64,000 nucleotides of DNA. Source: Streptomyces coffeae. GTDB taxonomy: Bacteria > Actinomycetota > Actinomycetes > Streptomycetales > Streptomycetaceae. The first letter of the stretch is position 1. Each line of letters opens with the position of its first letter. This document shows, piece after piece, positions 49,209 through 58,336 of this stretch. The notes below the pieces were generated by a model, which worked only from the letters and a program-made list of their open reading frames with translations, searched no databases and was not told the origin of the DNA. The stretch is from the NCBI RefSeq assembly GCF_016741875.1, contig NZ_JAERRF010000017.1:1-64000 (forward strand), given 5' to 3'. The position numbers were made by a program, and so were the translations under genes.

Positions 49209-51938
49209 TTATGCGTCGCCGCCCGCCGGGCCCGGGTCGGCCGCGGCCACGTCCAGCAGTTGGTAGCGGTCGATCGCCTGCTTCAGCGCCGAGCGGTCGA
49301 TCTTGCCCTCCTTGGCCAGCTCCGTCAGCACCCCGAGCACGATCGACTCCGCGTCGATGTGGAAGAAGCGGCGCGCCGCTCCCCGGGTGTCGGCGAAGCC
49401 GAAGCCATCGGCGCCCAGCGACTGGTAGGTGCCCGGCACCCAGCGCGCGATCTGGTCCGGAACGGCACGCATCCAGTCGGACACGGCCACCTTCGGACCC
49501 TCCACGTCCGCCAGCTTGCGGGTGACGTAGGGGACGCGCTGCTCCTCCTCCGGGTGGAGCAGATTGTGCTCCTCGGCCTCGACCGCGTCCCGGCGCAGCT
49601 CGTTCCAGGAGGTCGCGGACCAGACGTCGGCTTTGACGTTCCAGTCCTCGGCCAGCATGCGCTGGGCCTCGACCGCCCACGGCACCGCGACACCGGAGGC
49701 GAGGATCTGCGCCGGAATCGCGCCCTTCTCGCCCTGCTTGAAGCGGTACAGGCCCTTGAGGATGCCCTCGCGGTCCACGTTCTCGGGCTCGGCCGGGTGC
49801 TGGATGGGCTCGTTGTAGACGGTGAGGTAGTAGAAGACGTCCTCACTGTTCTCGCCGTACATCCGGCGCAGACCGTCCTGCACGATGTGGGCGATCTCGA
49901 AGCCGAACGCCGGGTCGTACGCGACGACCGCGGGGTTGGTCGAGGCCAGCAGCTGGGAGTGGCCGTCGGCGTGCTGGAGACCCTCACCGGTCAGGGTCGT
50001 ACGACCGGCGGTCGCGCCCAGGACGAAACCGCGCGCGAGCTGGTCGGCCATCTGCCAGAACTGGTCGCCCGTGCGCTGGAAGCCGAACATCGAGTAGAAG
50101 ACATAGACCGGGATCATCGGCTCGCCGTGGGTGGCGTAGGCCGAGCCCGCCGCGATCAGCGAGGCCGTACAGCCCGCCTCGGAGATGCCGTCGTGCAGCA
50201 TCTGCCCGGTCGGCGACTCCTTGTACGCCAGCAGCAGCTCACGGTCGACCGACTCATACGTCTGCCCCAGCGGGTTGTAGATCTTCGCCGAGGGGAACAG
50301 CGAGTCCATACCGAAGGTGCGGTACTCGTCCGGGGCGATCGGCACAAAGCGCTTGCCGATCTCCTTGTCCCGCATCAGGTCCTTCAGCAGCCGGACGAAC
50401 GCCATGGTGGTGGCGATCGACTGCTGGCCGGAGCCCTTCTTCACCGCCGCGTAGGTCTTGTCGCCCGGCAGTGCCAGCGGCTTCGCCCGCACGACACGGG
50501 TCGGCGCGTAGCCGCCCAGCGCCTTGCGGCGGTCGTGCATGTACTGGATCTCCGCGGAGTTGCGGCCCGGGTGGTAGTACGGCGGGAGGCCGGACTCCAG
50601 CTCCTTGTCCGGGATCGGCAGGTGCAGCCGGTCGCGGAAGCCCTTGAGGTCGTCGACGGTCAGCTTCTTCATCTGGTGGGTCGCGTTGCGGCCCTCGAAG
50701 TTCGGGCCGAGCGTCCAGCCCTTGACCGTCTGCGCCAGGATCACGGTCGGCTGGCCCTTGTGGGCCTTGGCCGCCGCATAGGCCGCGTAGATCTTCCGGT
50801 GGTCGTGACCGCCGCGGCCCAGGTGCAGGATCTGGTCGTCGGTCATGTGCTCGACCATCGAGCGCAGCCGCTGGTCGTCACCGAAGAAGTGCTCGCGGAT
50901 ATAGGCGCCGGTCTCGGTCGCGTAGGTCTGGAACTGACCGTCCGGCGTGGTGTTGAGCTTGTTGACCAGCAGGCCGGTGCGGTCCTGGGCGAGCAGCGGG
51001 TCCCAGCTGCGGTCCCACACCAGCTTGATCACGTTCCAGCCGGCGCCGCGGAACTGCGACTCCAGCTCCTGGATGATCTTGCCGTTGCCGCGCACCGGAC
51101 CGTCGAGCCGCTGGAGGTTGCAGTTGACGACGAAGGTCAGGTTGTCCAGGCCCTCACGGGCGGCCAGGGAGAGCTGGCCGAGCGACTCCGGCTCGTCCAT
51201 CTCGCCGTCGCCCAGGAACGCCCACACGTGGGAGTTGGAGGTGTCGGCGATTCCGCGCGACTCCATGTAGCGGTTCATCCGGGCCTGGTAGATCGCACCC
51301 AGCGGGCCGAGACCCATGGAGACGGTGGGGAACTCCCAGAAGTCCGGCATCGACCGCGGATGCGGGTAGCTGGACAGGGCGTGACCGGCCTTGGACTTCT
51401 CCTGACGGAATCCGTCCAGGTGCGCTTCGCTCAGCCGGTCCAGCAGGAAGGCACGGGCGTAAATACCGGGGGAGGCATGGCCCTGGAAGAAGATCTGGTC
51501 GCCGCTGTCGTGGTCCTTGCCGCGGAAGAAGTGGTTGAAGCCCACGTCGTACAGCGAGGCGGAGGAGGCGAAGGTGGCGATATGGCCACCCACTCCGATG
51601 CCCGGACGCTGGGCCCGGGAGACCATCACCGCCGCGTTCCAGCGGGTCGCATTGAGGATTTTGCGCTCGATCTCCTCGTTGCCGGGGAAGAACGGCTCGT
51701 CCTTGGTGGCGATGGTGTTGACATAGTCCGTGCTGCGCATCTCGGGCACGGCCACCCGCTTCTCACGGGCGCGCTCGATCAGGCGAAGCATCAGGTAGCG
51801 GGCACGTTCCCGGCCACGCTCATCGACAGCTGCGTCGAGCGAGTCAAGCCACTCCTGGGTTTCTTCGGGATCGAAGTCCGGGACCTGGCTGGGAAGGCCG
51901 CCAATGATGATCGGGTTGCGATCGGATCCGGAAGCCAC
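49209..51938 (-). CDS. aceE: Pyruvate dehydrogenase E1 component (homodimeric)
   Basis: A 909-residue thiamine-diphosphate enzyme that decarboxylates pyruvate and passes acetyl groups to the E2 lipoyl domain. The ThDP motif is present (AFLGDGEMDEPES ... NLTFVVNCNLQRLDG), as are GQDHGFNHFF-like entry residues (GFNHFFRGKDHDSGDQIFF) and the second catalytic domain with SMFGFQRTGDQFWQ and GATAGRTTLTGEGLQHADGH. GTG 51938 follows AAGGA at 6 bases and gives MASGSDRNPIIIGG; an ATG at 51977 lacks a ribosome site. Single gene between a terminator and a divergent DUF3052 gene. Confidence 0.97.
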   Translation of the reverse strand: MASGSDRNPIIIGGLPSQVPDFDPEETQEWLDSLDAAVDERGRERARYLMLRLIERAREKRVAVPEMRSTDYVNTIATKDEPFFPGNEEIERKILNATRWNAAVMVSRAQRPGIGVGGHIATFASSASLYDVGFNHFFRGKDHDSGDQIFFQGHASPGIYARAFLLDRLSEAHLDGFRQEKSKAGHALSSYPHPRSMPDFWEFPTVSMGLGPLGAIYQARMNRYMESRGIADTSNSHVWAFLGDGEMDEPESLGQLSLAAREGLDNLTFVVNCNLQRLDGPVRGNGKIIQELESQFRGAGWNVIKLVWDRSWDPLLAQDRTGLLVNKLNTTPDGQFQTYATETGAYIREHFFGDDQRLRSMVEHMTDDQILHLGRGGHDHRKIYAAYAAAKAHKGQPTVILAQTVKGWTLGPNFEGRNATHQMKKLTVDDLKGFRDRLHLPIPDKELESGLPPYYHPGRNSAEIQYMHDRRKALGGYAPTRVVRAKPLALPGDKTYAAVKKGSGQQSIATTMAFVRLLKDLMRDKEIGKRFVPIAPDEYRTFGMDSLFPSAKIYNPLGQTYESVDRELLLAYKESPTGQMLHDGISEAGCTASLIAAGSAYATHGEPMIPVYVFYSMFGFQRTGDQFWQMADQLARGFVLGATAGRTTLTGEGLQHADGHSQLLASTNPAVVAYDPAFGFEIAHIVQDGLRRMYGENSEDVFYYLTVYNEPIQHPAEPENVDREGILKGLYRFKQGEKGAIPAQILASGVAVPWAVEAQRMLAEDWNVKADVWSATSWNELRRDAVEAEEHNLLHPEEEQRVPYVTRKLADVEGPKVAVSDWMRAVPDQIARWVPGTYQSLGADGFGFADTRGAARRFFHIDAESIVLGVLTELAKEGKIDRSALKQAIDRYQLLDVAAADPGPAGGDA

Positions 51939-52406
51939 GCTATTCCTTCGCTTTTCGGTCGTGCTGTGCACGGACATGGATTCGTGCTCTTTTGGTCGCG
52001 CCGGTCTCCATCGTGTACCTCGGGTACGGGATACGTCACCTCTACTGGGTGGTAACCGCCACCAGGCGAGATGGGCGCTGCGGGCCGGTCGGGTGTGACG
52101 GCCAAATCGCAACCTTACGCCCACGACGGAGGGCATCTGCGTACGACCGTTCGGCTCCGGGTCGGCGTAGGGTGGCGATACACACGTGTAAGCCGGACAT
52201 AATGGGGCAATCGAGGCGGCTTCCCGCTGATTCACGCTGTTCCTCCATGATGGGAGTTGCGGCGAGACGTCAACGTTTGGGCGGGATCGCTGGCCGGGTA
52301 CTTGCGCGATCCGCCCGGCCCGTGTGGACTACGCCCCATGCCCCTCGCGTACGCGCGCGGGGTCACCGGACCCGAAGAGTGAACGAAAGATGACAGGAGG
52401 CAATCC
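51939..52406. other. 468-bp divergent region between aceE and the DUF3052 gene
   Basis: Promoter space for both genes. An imperfect inverted repeat (CTGGGTGG/CCACCAG) lies near 52048-52070 and could bind a regulator. AGGAGG at 52395-52400 serves the GTG at 52407. Open frames through it lack family similarity; no RNA gene is visible. Confidence 0.5.
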
Positions 52407-52847
52407 GTGAGCGCGACCGCGGACCACGCGGAGGAGCGGACCAACCTGGCCGCGAGGCTGGGTTTCCAGCCCGAGCAGGTGGTCCAGGAGATCGGCTACG
52501 ACGACGATGTCGACCAGGAGCTCCGCGAGTCCATCGAGGAGATCACCGGCCAGGAGCTCGTCGACGAGGAGTACGACGACGTGGCCGACGCCGTGGTGCT
52601 GTGGTTCCGAGAGGACGACGGCGATCTGACGGACGCGCTGGTGGACGCCATCCAGATGATCGACGACGGCGCCCCGGTGTGGCTGCTGACGCCCAAGACC
52701 GGCCGCGACGGCTATGTCGAGCCGAGCGACATCAACGAGGCCGCGACCACCGCCGGCCTCTCCCAGACCAAGAGCTTCAACGCGGGCAAGGACTGGACCG
52801 GCAGCCGCCTGGTCACCCCGAAGGCTGCCCGCAGCGGTAAGCGCTGA
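52407..52847 (+). CDS. DUF3052 domain protein
   Basis: A 146-residue acidic protein matching the actinobacterial DUF3052 family: LAARLGFQPEQVVQEIGYDD, LVDEEYDDVADAVVLWFRED, APVWLLTPKTGRDGYVEPSD and ending in a basic tail. Small and soluble, with no catalytic motif known. It is commonly found next to aceE in streptomycetes. GTG 52407 after AGGAGG. Ended by a strong terminator. Confidence 0.92.
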   Translation: MSATADHAEERTNLAARLGFQPEQVVQEIGYDDDVDQELRESIEEITGQELVDEEYDDVADAVVLWFREDDGDLTDALVDAIQMIDDGAPVWLLTPKTGRDGYVEPSDINEAATTAGLSQTKSFNAGKDWTGSRLVTPKAARSGKR

Positions 52848-52865
52848 GACCGGGAAACCACACAT

Positions 52866-52903
52866 CCGAGCCCCCCTCCGTTCGCTTTCGGAGGGGGGCT
52901 CGG
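52866..52903 (+). terminator. 15-bp hairpin terminator after the DUF3052 gene
   Basis: CCGAGCCCCCCTCCG (52866-52880) pairs with 52889-52903 around an eight-base loop. Confidence 0.92.
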
Positions 52904-52925
52904 CGCGTAGGGTGGACGCCACCGT

Positions 52926-52937
52926 ATGTGATCACAT
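52926..52937. promoter_or_regulatory. Perfect 12-bp palindrome before the peroxiredoxin gene
   Basis: ATGTGATCACAT, 26 bp upstream of the ATG at 52963, downstream of the preceding terminator. Possible operator for a redox or other regulator, but short enough that chance is not excluded. Confidence 0.35.
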
Positions 52938-52962
52938 GAGCGAGAGAGCGAAGGGACATCCC

Positions 52963-53421
52963 ATGGCGATAGAGGTCGGTACCAAGGCCCCCGACTTCGA
53001 GCTGAAGAGCCAGCACGGAGAGACGGTCAGGCTCTCCGACTTCCGCGGCGAGAAGAACGTCGTGCTCCTCTTCTATCCGTTCGCCTTCACCGGCGTGTGC
53101 ACCGGCGAGCTGTGCGCCCTCCGCGATGAGCTGCCGACCTTCGTCAACGACGAGGTGCAGCTGCTCGCGGTCTCCAATGACGCGCCCTTCAGCCTGCGGG
53201 TCTTCGCCGAGCAGGAGGGTCTTGAGTACCCGCTGCTGTCGGACTTCTGGCCGCACGGCGAGGCCAGCCGCGCCTACGGCGTCTTCGATGACGAGAAGGG
53301 CTGCGCGGTGCGCGGCACGTTCGTGATCGACAAGGAGGGCGTGGTGCGCTGGACCGTGGTCAACGGTCTGCCCGACGCCCGGGACCTCAACGACTACGTG
53401 AAGGCCCTCGAGGCGCTCTGA
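52963..53421 (+). CDS. ahpE: Peroxiredoxin (AhpE/BCP type)
   Basis: A 152-residue thiol peroxidase reducing hydrogen peroxide and organic hydroperoxides. Peroxidatic Cys46 lies in YPFAFTGVCTGELCALRDE, with a second cysteine at 51 spaced as in E. coli BCP, and a third in DEKGCAVRGTFVID. AhpE-type proteins recycle through mycothiol/mycoredoxin. ATG 52963 is 6 bases after AAGGGA. It lies next to the Ter genes, which fits a stress-related region. Confidence 0.92.
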   Translation: MAIEVGTKAPDFELKSQHGETVRLSDFRGEKNVVLLFYPFAFTGVCTGELCALRDELPTFVNDEVQLLAVSNDAPFSLRVFAEQEGLEYPLLSDFWPHGEASRAYGVFDDEKGCAVRGTFVIDKEGVVRWTVVNGLPDARDLNDYVKALEAL

Positions 53422-53577
53422 GTCTCGGCCGCACGCCGCGAAACCCTATGGCCGCCGGGAACCGCTCACTAGGATCGACGCGTTGATCCTTATGGGTTCC
53501 GTAAGGCGCGCCATAGGTATCCGCATCCACCATGAGGGGGCACGCAGTGCTCCTGACGAACCTTTTTGGGAGGACTC

Positions 53578-54153
53578 GTGGGAGTCAGCCTCAGCAAGGG
53601 CGGCAACGTCTCGCTGACCAAGGAAGCCCCGAACCTGACCGCCGTGATCGTCGGTCTGGGCTGGGACGCCCGTACCACCACGGGCACTGACTTCGACCTC
53701 GACGCCAGTGCTCTGCTGACCAACACCGAGGGCAAGGTCGCCAACGACCAGAACTTCGTGTTCTTCAACAACCTCAAGAGCCCGGACGGCTCCGTCGAGC
53801 ACACCGGTGACAACATCACCGGCGAGGGCGAGGGCGACGACGAGCAGATCAAGGTGAACCTGGCCGGGGTCCCGGCCGATGTCGCCAAGATCGTGTTCCC
53901 GGTGTCGATCTACGACGCCGAGTCCCGCCAGCAGAGCTTCGGCCAGGTCCGCAACGCGTTCATCCGCGTCGTCAACCAGGCCGACGGCAATGAGCTGGCC
54001 CGCTACGACCTGTCCGAGGACGCCTCGACCGAGACCGCCATGGTCTTCGGTGAGCTGTACCGGAACGGGGCGGAGTGGAAGTTCCGCGCCATCGGCCAGG
54101 GGTACGCCTCCGGGCTGCGTGGCATCGCGCAGGACTTCGGCGTCAACGTCTGA
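53578..54153 (+). CDS. terD: TerD-family stress protein (copy 1)
   Basis: A 191-residue cytoplasmic Ca-binding TerD protein, part of the tellurite/metal/phage stress system. Hallmarks: LSKGGNVSLTKEAPNLTAVI, the acidic metal loop FDLDASALLLT-like (DFDLDASALLTNTEGKV), FFNNLKSPDGSVEHTGDN, GEGEGDDEQI, and the end WKFRAIGQGYASGLRGIAQD. GTG 53578 after GGGAGG. A second copy follows 161 bp later, 70-80% alike by eye, then a TerC-type gene: one transcription direction, likely one unit. Confidence 0.95.
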   Translation: MGVSLSKGGNVSLTKEAPNLTAVIVGLGWDARTTTGTDFDLDASALLTNTEGKVANDQNFVFFNNLKSPDGSVEHTGDNITGEGEGDDEQIKVNLAGVPADVAKIVFPVSIYDAESRQQSFGQVRNAFIRVVNQADGNELARYDLSEDASTETAMVFGELYRNGAEWKFRAIGQGYASGLRGIAQDFGVNV

Positions 54154-54314
54154 CAGCCGCCACGGCGATCCGTGGACCGCGCGTGCGCACCGCCCGCCGG
54201 TGGGCACCCGCGTCCGTCACGGCATCACCGCGTCCGGCGCCGCATCCCTGCACCCGGCAGGAGTGCGGCGCCGGACGCGCTTCGCGCACGCAACACCGGG
54301 GAGGAATCAGGATC

Positions 54315-54890
54315 ATGGGCGTTACGCTCGCCAAGGGGGGCAATGTCTCCCTCTCGAAGGCCGCGCCGAATCTCACACATGTGCTCGTCGGCCTGGGATG
54401 GGACGCGCGCTCCACCACCGGAGCGCCGTTCGACCTCGACGCCAGCGCACTGCTGTGTCAGAACGGGCGGGTGCTCGGAGACGAGTACTTCGTCTTCTAC
54501 AACAATCTCAAGAGCCCCGAGGGCTCCGTGGAGCACACCGGTGACAACCTCACCGGTGAGGGCGAGGGTGACGACGAGTCGCTGCTGATCGATCTCTCCA
54601 GTGTCCCGCCCCAGGTCGACAAGATCGTCTTCCCGGTCTCGATCCATGACGCCGATGCCAGGCGTCAGACGTTCGGGCAGGTCAGCAATGCCTTCATCCG
54701 GGTGGTGAACCAGGCCGACGGCCAGGAGCTGGCTCGCTACGACCTCTCCGAGGACGCCTCCGGCGAGACTGCGATGATCTTCGGCGAGGTCTATCGCTAC
54801 GGCGGCGAATGGAAGTTCAGGGCCGTGGGTCAGGGGTACGCGTCAGGCCTGCGGGGCATCGCTCTAGACTTCGGGGTCAACGTTTCGTAA
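54315..54890 (+). CDS. terD: TerD-family stress protein (copy 2)
   Basis: Same length (191 residues) and architecture as the preceding gene: VTLAKGGNVSLSKAAPNL, PFDLDASALLCQNGRV, FYNNLKSPEGSVEHTGDNL, GEGEGDDESLLID, WKFRAVGQGYASGLRGIALD. The metal-coordinating Asp residues are kept, so it should also bind Ca. It carries a cysteine in the metal loop (ALLCQ) that copy 1 lacks. ATG 54315 after GGAGGAA. Tandem duplication with divergence. Confidence 0.95.
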   Translation: MGVTLAKGGNVSLSKAAPNLTHVLVGLGWDARSTTGAPFDLDASALLCQNGRVLGDEYFVFYNNLKSPEGSVEHTGDNLTGEGEGDDESLLIDLSSVPPQVDKIVFPVSIHDADARRQTFGQVSNAFIRVVNQADGQELARYDLSEDASGETAMIFGEVYRYGGEWKFRAVGQGYASGLRGIALDFGVNVS

Positions 54891-54935
54891 AGCCGCGTAC
54901 AGCGCGCGGGGGAGACCTTACGAAGAAGGATTGGG

Positions 54936-56117
54936 TTGCCTGTGCTCCTCAAAACCTTTGGTTGGTCGTTCGCCGTAACGGCGGGCGGTCTGGCCTTGGC
55001 CGGCGTCCTCTGGGGGTGGAAGGGGCTCGCGATCGTCGGGATCCTCTCGATCCTGGAGATTTCGCTCTCGTTCGACAACGCGGTCATCAATGCGGGCATT
55101 CTCCGCAAGATGAACGCCTTCTGGCAGAAGATCTTCCTGACCGTCGGCATTCTGATCGCCGTCTTCGGTATGCGGCTCGTCTTCCCGGTGGTGATCGTCG
55201 CCATCACCGCGAAACTGGGGCCGATCGAGGCCGTGGACCTCGCGATCAACGACAAGGAAAAGTACGAACACCTGGTCACGGCGGCCCATCCGTCGATCGC
55301 CGCCTTCGGTGGGATCTTCCTGCTGATGATCTTCCTCGACTTCATCTTCGAGGAGCGTGACATCAAGTGGCTGGCCTGGCTGGAGAAGCCCCTGGCCAAG
55401 CTGGGCAAGCTGGACACCTTCTCGATCGTGGTCGCGCTGGGTGTCCTGCTGATCGCCGCGACCACCGTGGCCACCGATGTGGCCCACGGCGGTGGTGACA
55501 AGAGCTCCACCGTGCTGCTCTCCGGTGTCGCCGGTCTGGTCACCTATCTGATCGTCGGCGGTATCTCGGGCTACTTCGAGGACAAGCTCGAAGAGGACGA
55601 GGAGGAGGACGACGAGGACGAGAGCGACGAGAAGAGCGGCAAGGACAACGCCGACGAGAAGGCCGTGGCCGCGAACGGCGGTCAGCGCGGTGGGGCCACC
55701 GTGATGGGCCTGGCCGGCAAGGCCGCGTTCTTCATGTTCCTCTACCTCGAGGTCATCGACGCGTCGTTCTCCTTCGACGGTGTCATCAGCGCCTTCGCGA
55801 TCACCAACGACATCTTCGAGATTGGGCTGGGTCTGGGCATCGGCGCGATGTACATCCGGTCGCTGACCGTCTACCTGGTCCGCAAGGGCACCCTGGACGA
55901 CTACGTCTACCTGGAGCACGGCGCGCACTACGCCATCGGCGCGCTTGCCCTGATCCTGATCGTCACCATCAAGTACGAGATCCACGAGGTCATCACCGGC
56001 CTGGTGGGTGTGGTGCTGATCGGCGCCTCGTACTGGTCCTCGGTGGTGCGCAACCGCCGGGAAGGCGCAGCGGGCGAGGGTTCCGAGACAAAGACGGAAG
56101 TCACCTCCGGAGTGTGA
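54936..56117 (+). CDS. TerC-like integral membrane protein (DUF475)
   Basis: A 393-residue membrane protein with about nine helices, of the DUF475/TerC superfamily, which pairs with TerD proteins and moves or senses metal ions (Mn/Ca). Conserved acidic residues sit in two inverted halves: ILEISLSFDNAVINAGIL and LEVIDASFSFDGVISAFAIT. An acidic cytoplasmic loop (EEDEEEDDEDESDEKSG, about residues 220-240) may bind cations. Start is TTG 54936 with AAGGA 5-6 bases upstream, or GTG 54942. Forms one unit with the two terD genes and ends at a terminator. Confidence 0.9.
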   Translation: MPVLLKTFGWSFAVTAGGLALAGVLWGWKGLAIVGILSILEISLSFDNAVINAGILRKMNAFWQKIFLTVGILIAVFGMRLVFPVVIVAITAKLGPIEAVDLAINDKEKYEHLVTAAHPSIAAFGGIFLLMIFLDFIFEERDIKWLAWLEKPLAKLGKLDTFSIVVALGVLLIAATTVATDVAHGGGDKSSTVLLSGVAGLVTYLIVGGISGYFEDKLEEDEEEDDEDESDEKSGKDNADEKAVAANGGQRGGATVMGLAGKAAFFMFLYLEVIDASFSFDGVISAFAITNDIFEIGLGLGIGAMYIRSLTVYLVRKGTLDDYVYLEHGAHYAIGALALILIVTIKYEIHEVITGLVGVVLIGASYWSSVVRNRREGAAGEGSETKTEVTSGV

Positions 56118-56144
56118 CCGGGGGGCGATTGAGGAACGCTCTGA

Positions 56145-56182
56145 GCGGGGCGGCCGAGAGTATGAGCTCCCGGCCGCCCCGC
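56145..56182 (+). terminator. 12-bp hairpin terminator after the TerC-like gene
   Basis: GCGGGGCGGCCG (56145-56156) pairs with CGGCCGCCCCGC (56171-56182). It lies 46 bp before the next gene. Confidence 0.75.
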
Positions 56183-56227
56183 GGCAGTTGATACGGGCGA
56201 AAGCCATGAAGGGTGGGGGTGCGCACG

Positions 56228-56953
56228 ATGGCGTTCTGGAGCAACTGGGGGCGGGCCGCGTGGCGCGAGTTCGACAGCGGTGACGCGTCCGGGGTGGTCG
56301 AGCTGACCAAGCGGCACTCCATGATCTCTCTGACCAAGCAGGGTGCCGCCAGTGGCAACCTCCGGATCAACCTCTCCTGGCAGATGCGGACCTCGGACTT
56401 CAACGAGTCCGGACGCGGCTCGCTGCGCCATCCGCTGCGGATGTTCAAACCCCAGGTGGTCCAGGCCCAGGGACCGGCCATGGTCAATGTGGACCTCGAC
56501 CTGGCGGTGATGTACGAGCTGAAGAGCGGATCCAAGGGTGTGGTCCAGCCGCTCGGCAACTTCTACGGCAATCTCAATGAGCCGCCGTACGTCAAGCTCA
56601 GCGGCGACGACCGGTTCGGGTCGGGCACCGGCGAGACGATCTACATCAACATGGACCACAAGGACGACATCAAGCGGCTGCTGGTGTTCGTCTACATCTA
56701 CGACGGCACCCCCGCCTTCGACCGCACCCATGGCATGGTCACGCTCTACCCGAGCAATGGCCCCCGGGTGGAGATCGCCCTGCACGAGCGGGCCCCACAG
56801 GCCCGCTCCTGCGCCGTGGTCATGATCGAGAACGTCAAGGGCGAGATGGTGGTGCGGCGCGAGGTGAAGTACGTCTACGGCTTCCAGGCGGAGCTGGACC
56901 GGCTGTACGGCTGGGGGCTCCAGTGGGGCCGCGGCTACAAGTCCAAGGTCTAG
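56228..56953 (+). CDS. TerA-family tellurium resistance protein
   Basis: A 241-residue cytoplasmic protein related to TerA: GDASGVVELTKRHSMISLTK, INLSWQM, VNVDLDLAVMYELKSGSKGV, VKLSGDDRFGSGTGETIYIN, then a TerD-like C-terminal half (FVYIYDGTPAFDRTHGMVTL). It belongs to the same stress system as the terD genes. ATG 56228 is chosen; a GTG at 56213 is in frame with a purine run right before it. It converges with the next TerD-type gene. Confidence 0.87.
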   Translation: MAFWSNWGRAAWREFDSGDASGVVELTKRHSMISLTKQGAASGNLRINLSWQMRTSDFNESGRGSLRHPLRMFKPQVVQAQGPAMVNVDLDLAVMYELKSGSKGVVQPLGNFYGNLNEPPYVKLSGDDRFGSGTGETIYINMDHKDDIKRLLVFVYIYDGTPAFDRTHGMVTLYPSNGPRVEIALHERAPQARSCAVVMIENVKGEMVVRREVKYVYGFQAELDRLYGWGLQWGRGYKSKV

Positions 56954-56980
56954 CTCCGGCCCCCTGCCGTCCCGTCCTCG

Positions 56981-58069
56981 CTACCGGTTCTGGAACTGCG
57001 GCCCCTGCGGCGGCAGCGTGAAGTTGGGGTCCGGCACCGGCGCGGGCAGCGGCGGCGGGGGCGGCACCGCCCCGGTCGGCTGCATCTGCTGCGGATAGCC
57101 GTACGCGGGCGGCTGCGGATAGCCGTACGACGGCTGCGGAGAGTAGGGCGCCTGCGCCGGCGGCGGCGGATAGCCCCCGGGCGGCGGCGGGGGCGGCGCC
57201 GTGGGCTGCGGCGGCACATGGCCGTAACCGTCGCTCTGCGCCGCGGCGGGGGGCATCCGCTGCGGGTCCCACGGGTCCGGGGTCGGCCCCTGCGGATGCG
57301 GCTGGGGGTGCGGCGGCGGATAGCCGTAACCGGCCGCGGGCGCGGGCACCTGCGGTGGCAGTGCCTGGGTCTCGGCCTGCGACGGCGTCGGGGCGGACGA
57401 GGGTGCCGGGGTCGGCGCGGGAGGCGGAGTCGGGGAGGGGGGCGACGGTGGTGCGGCGGAGGCGGACGGGGGCTCGGCGGCGCTCGCGGACTCGTCCGGC
57501 TCGGGCTTGGCGCCCGCGCCCTCGCCGTCGTCCACCGAGATGCCGTACTCGGTGGCCAGCCCGACCAGGCCGGTGTCATAACCCTGGCCCAGCGCGCGGA
57601 ACTTCCAGCTGTCCTTGCGCCGGTACAGCTCCCCGCAGATCAGCGCGGCTTCCTTGCCCGTCTCCGGCTGCACCTCGAAGATCGCGATCGGTTCCGCGTC
57701 CGCCGCGGCCGAGGCGTCGTACAGCAGCAGGCTCAGATCCCGTACCTGTCCGAAGGCGCCGCCGTCCGCGGACGCGGCCAGCACCACCCGGCGCACCTCC
57801 GCCTCCAGACCGGACAGCTCGGCCTCGATGGTGTCGGTCAGCCCTTCCGGCAACCGCTTCTTGGGCAGATGGCGGACCAGGCCCGAGGGGTGCCGCGGCT
57901 GGTTGTAGAAGACGAAGTCCTCGTCCGAACGCACGCGGTCGTCCTCGGCCAGCAGCAGCGCCGAGGCATCGACATCGGGTACGTCGGTGCCGGAGGTCCA
58001 GCGCAGCACCGCGCGTATGGCCGTGGTCTCGAGCGGGATGTTCGACCCCTTCAGCATCGCGTGCGTCAT
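56981..58069 (-). CDS. TerD-domain protein with proline-rich C-terminal tail
   Basis: A 362-residue protein. Residues 1-180 are a divergent TerD domain (VPDVDASALLLAEDDRVRSD, FVFYNQPRHPSG, DSWKFRALGQGYDTGLVGLA), keeping the DVDAS acidic loop. Residues 185-362 are a disordered tail of Pro, Gln, Tyr, Gly and Ala (GYGYPPPHPQPHPQGP; YGYPQPPAYGYPQQ), which could bind SH3- or WW-like partners or drive self-association. On the opposite strand to the other ter genes. ATG 58069, 9 bases after AGGA. Confidence 0.9.
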   Translation of the reverse strand: MTHAMLKGSNIPLETTAIRAVLRWTSGTDVPDVDASALLLAEDDRVRSDEDFVFYNQPRHPSGLVRHLPKKRLPEGLTDTIEAELSGLEAEVRRVVLAASADGGAFGQVRDLSLLLYDASAAADAEPIAIFEVQPETGKEAALICGELYRRKDSWKFRALGQGYDTGLVGLATEYGISVDDGEGAGAKPEPDESASAAEPPSASAAPPSPPSPTPPPAPTPAPSSAPTPSQAETQALPPQVPAPAAGYGYPPPHPQPHPQGPTPDPWDPQRMPPAAAQSDGYGHVPPQPTAPPPPPPGGYPPPPAQAPYSPQPSYGYPQPPAYGYPQQMQPTGAVPPPPPLPAPVPDPNFTLPPQGPQFQNR

Positions 58070-58289
58070 GGCCGCAATCCTGCCCTCCCCGATGGCTCCG
58101 GGACAACGCAGGGTGCCACGGCGGAGGCGGTACGCGTCCGTAGTGCGGGGGCGCGCGGGGTGGGGATGCGGGGATGCGGGCCGGTCCGCGGGGCGGCGTG
58201 GACATGGATCCGACCCAGACCGGTTACGCGATTTTCACGGTCTTGGGGAACTTTTGACCCTTGCCCGCACGTACGATTATCGGCCAACC

Positions 58290-58308
58290 AGAGGTCGTCA
58301 TGACCTCT
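58290..58308. promoter_or_regulatory. 19-bp palindrome upstream of the CitE-like gene
   Basis: AGAGGTC (58290-58296) and GACCTCT (58302-58308) are perfect inverted repeats around GTCAT, 28 bp before the ATG of the aldolase gene. Good form for a dimeric repressor controlling the Ter-linked metabolic operon. Confidence 0.5.
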
Positions 58309-58336
58309 ACCGGTACCGGCAGCACGGGGGAGATAT

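Noticed and set aside
49260..52055. 931-codon plus-strand open frame opposite aceE
   Set aside because: aceE on the minus strand is unmistakable; the antisense protein has no recognisable domain.
52926..52937. CRP-like site (TGTGATCACA)
   Set aside because: CRP sites need a 6-bp gap between TGTGA and TCACA; here the halves touch, so I list it only as a palindrome of unknown use.
53430..53577. Promoter for the terD unit (TAGGAT at 53470, inverted CCTATGG/CCATAGG arms)
   Set aside because: No -35 at a workable distance and the arms are 58 bp apart; too weak to annotate.
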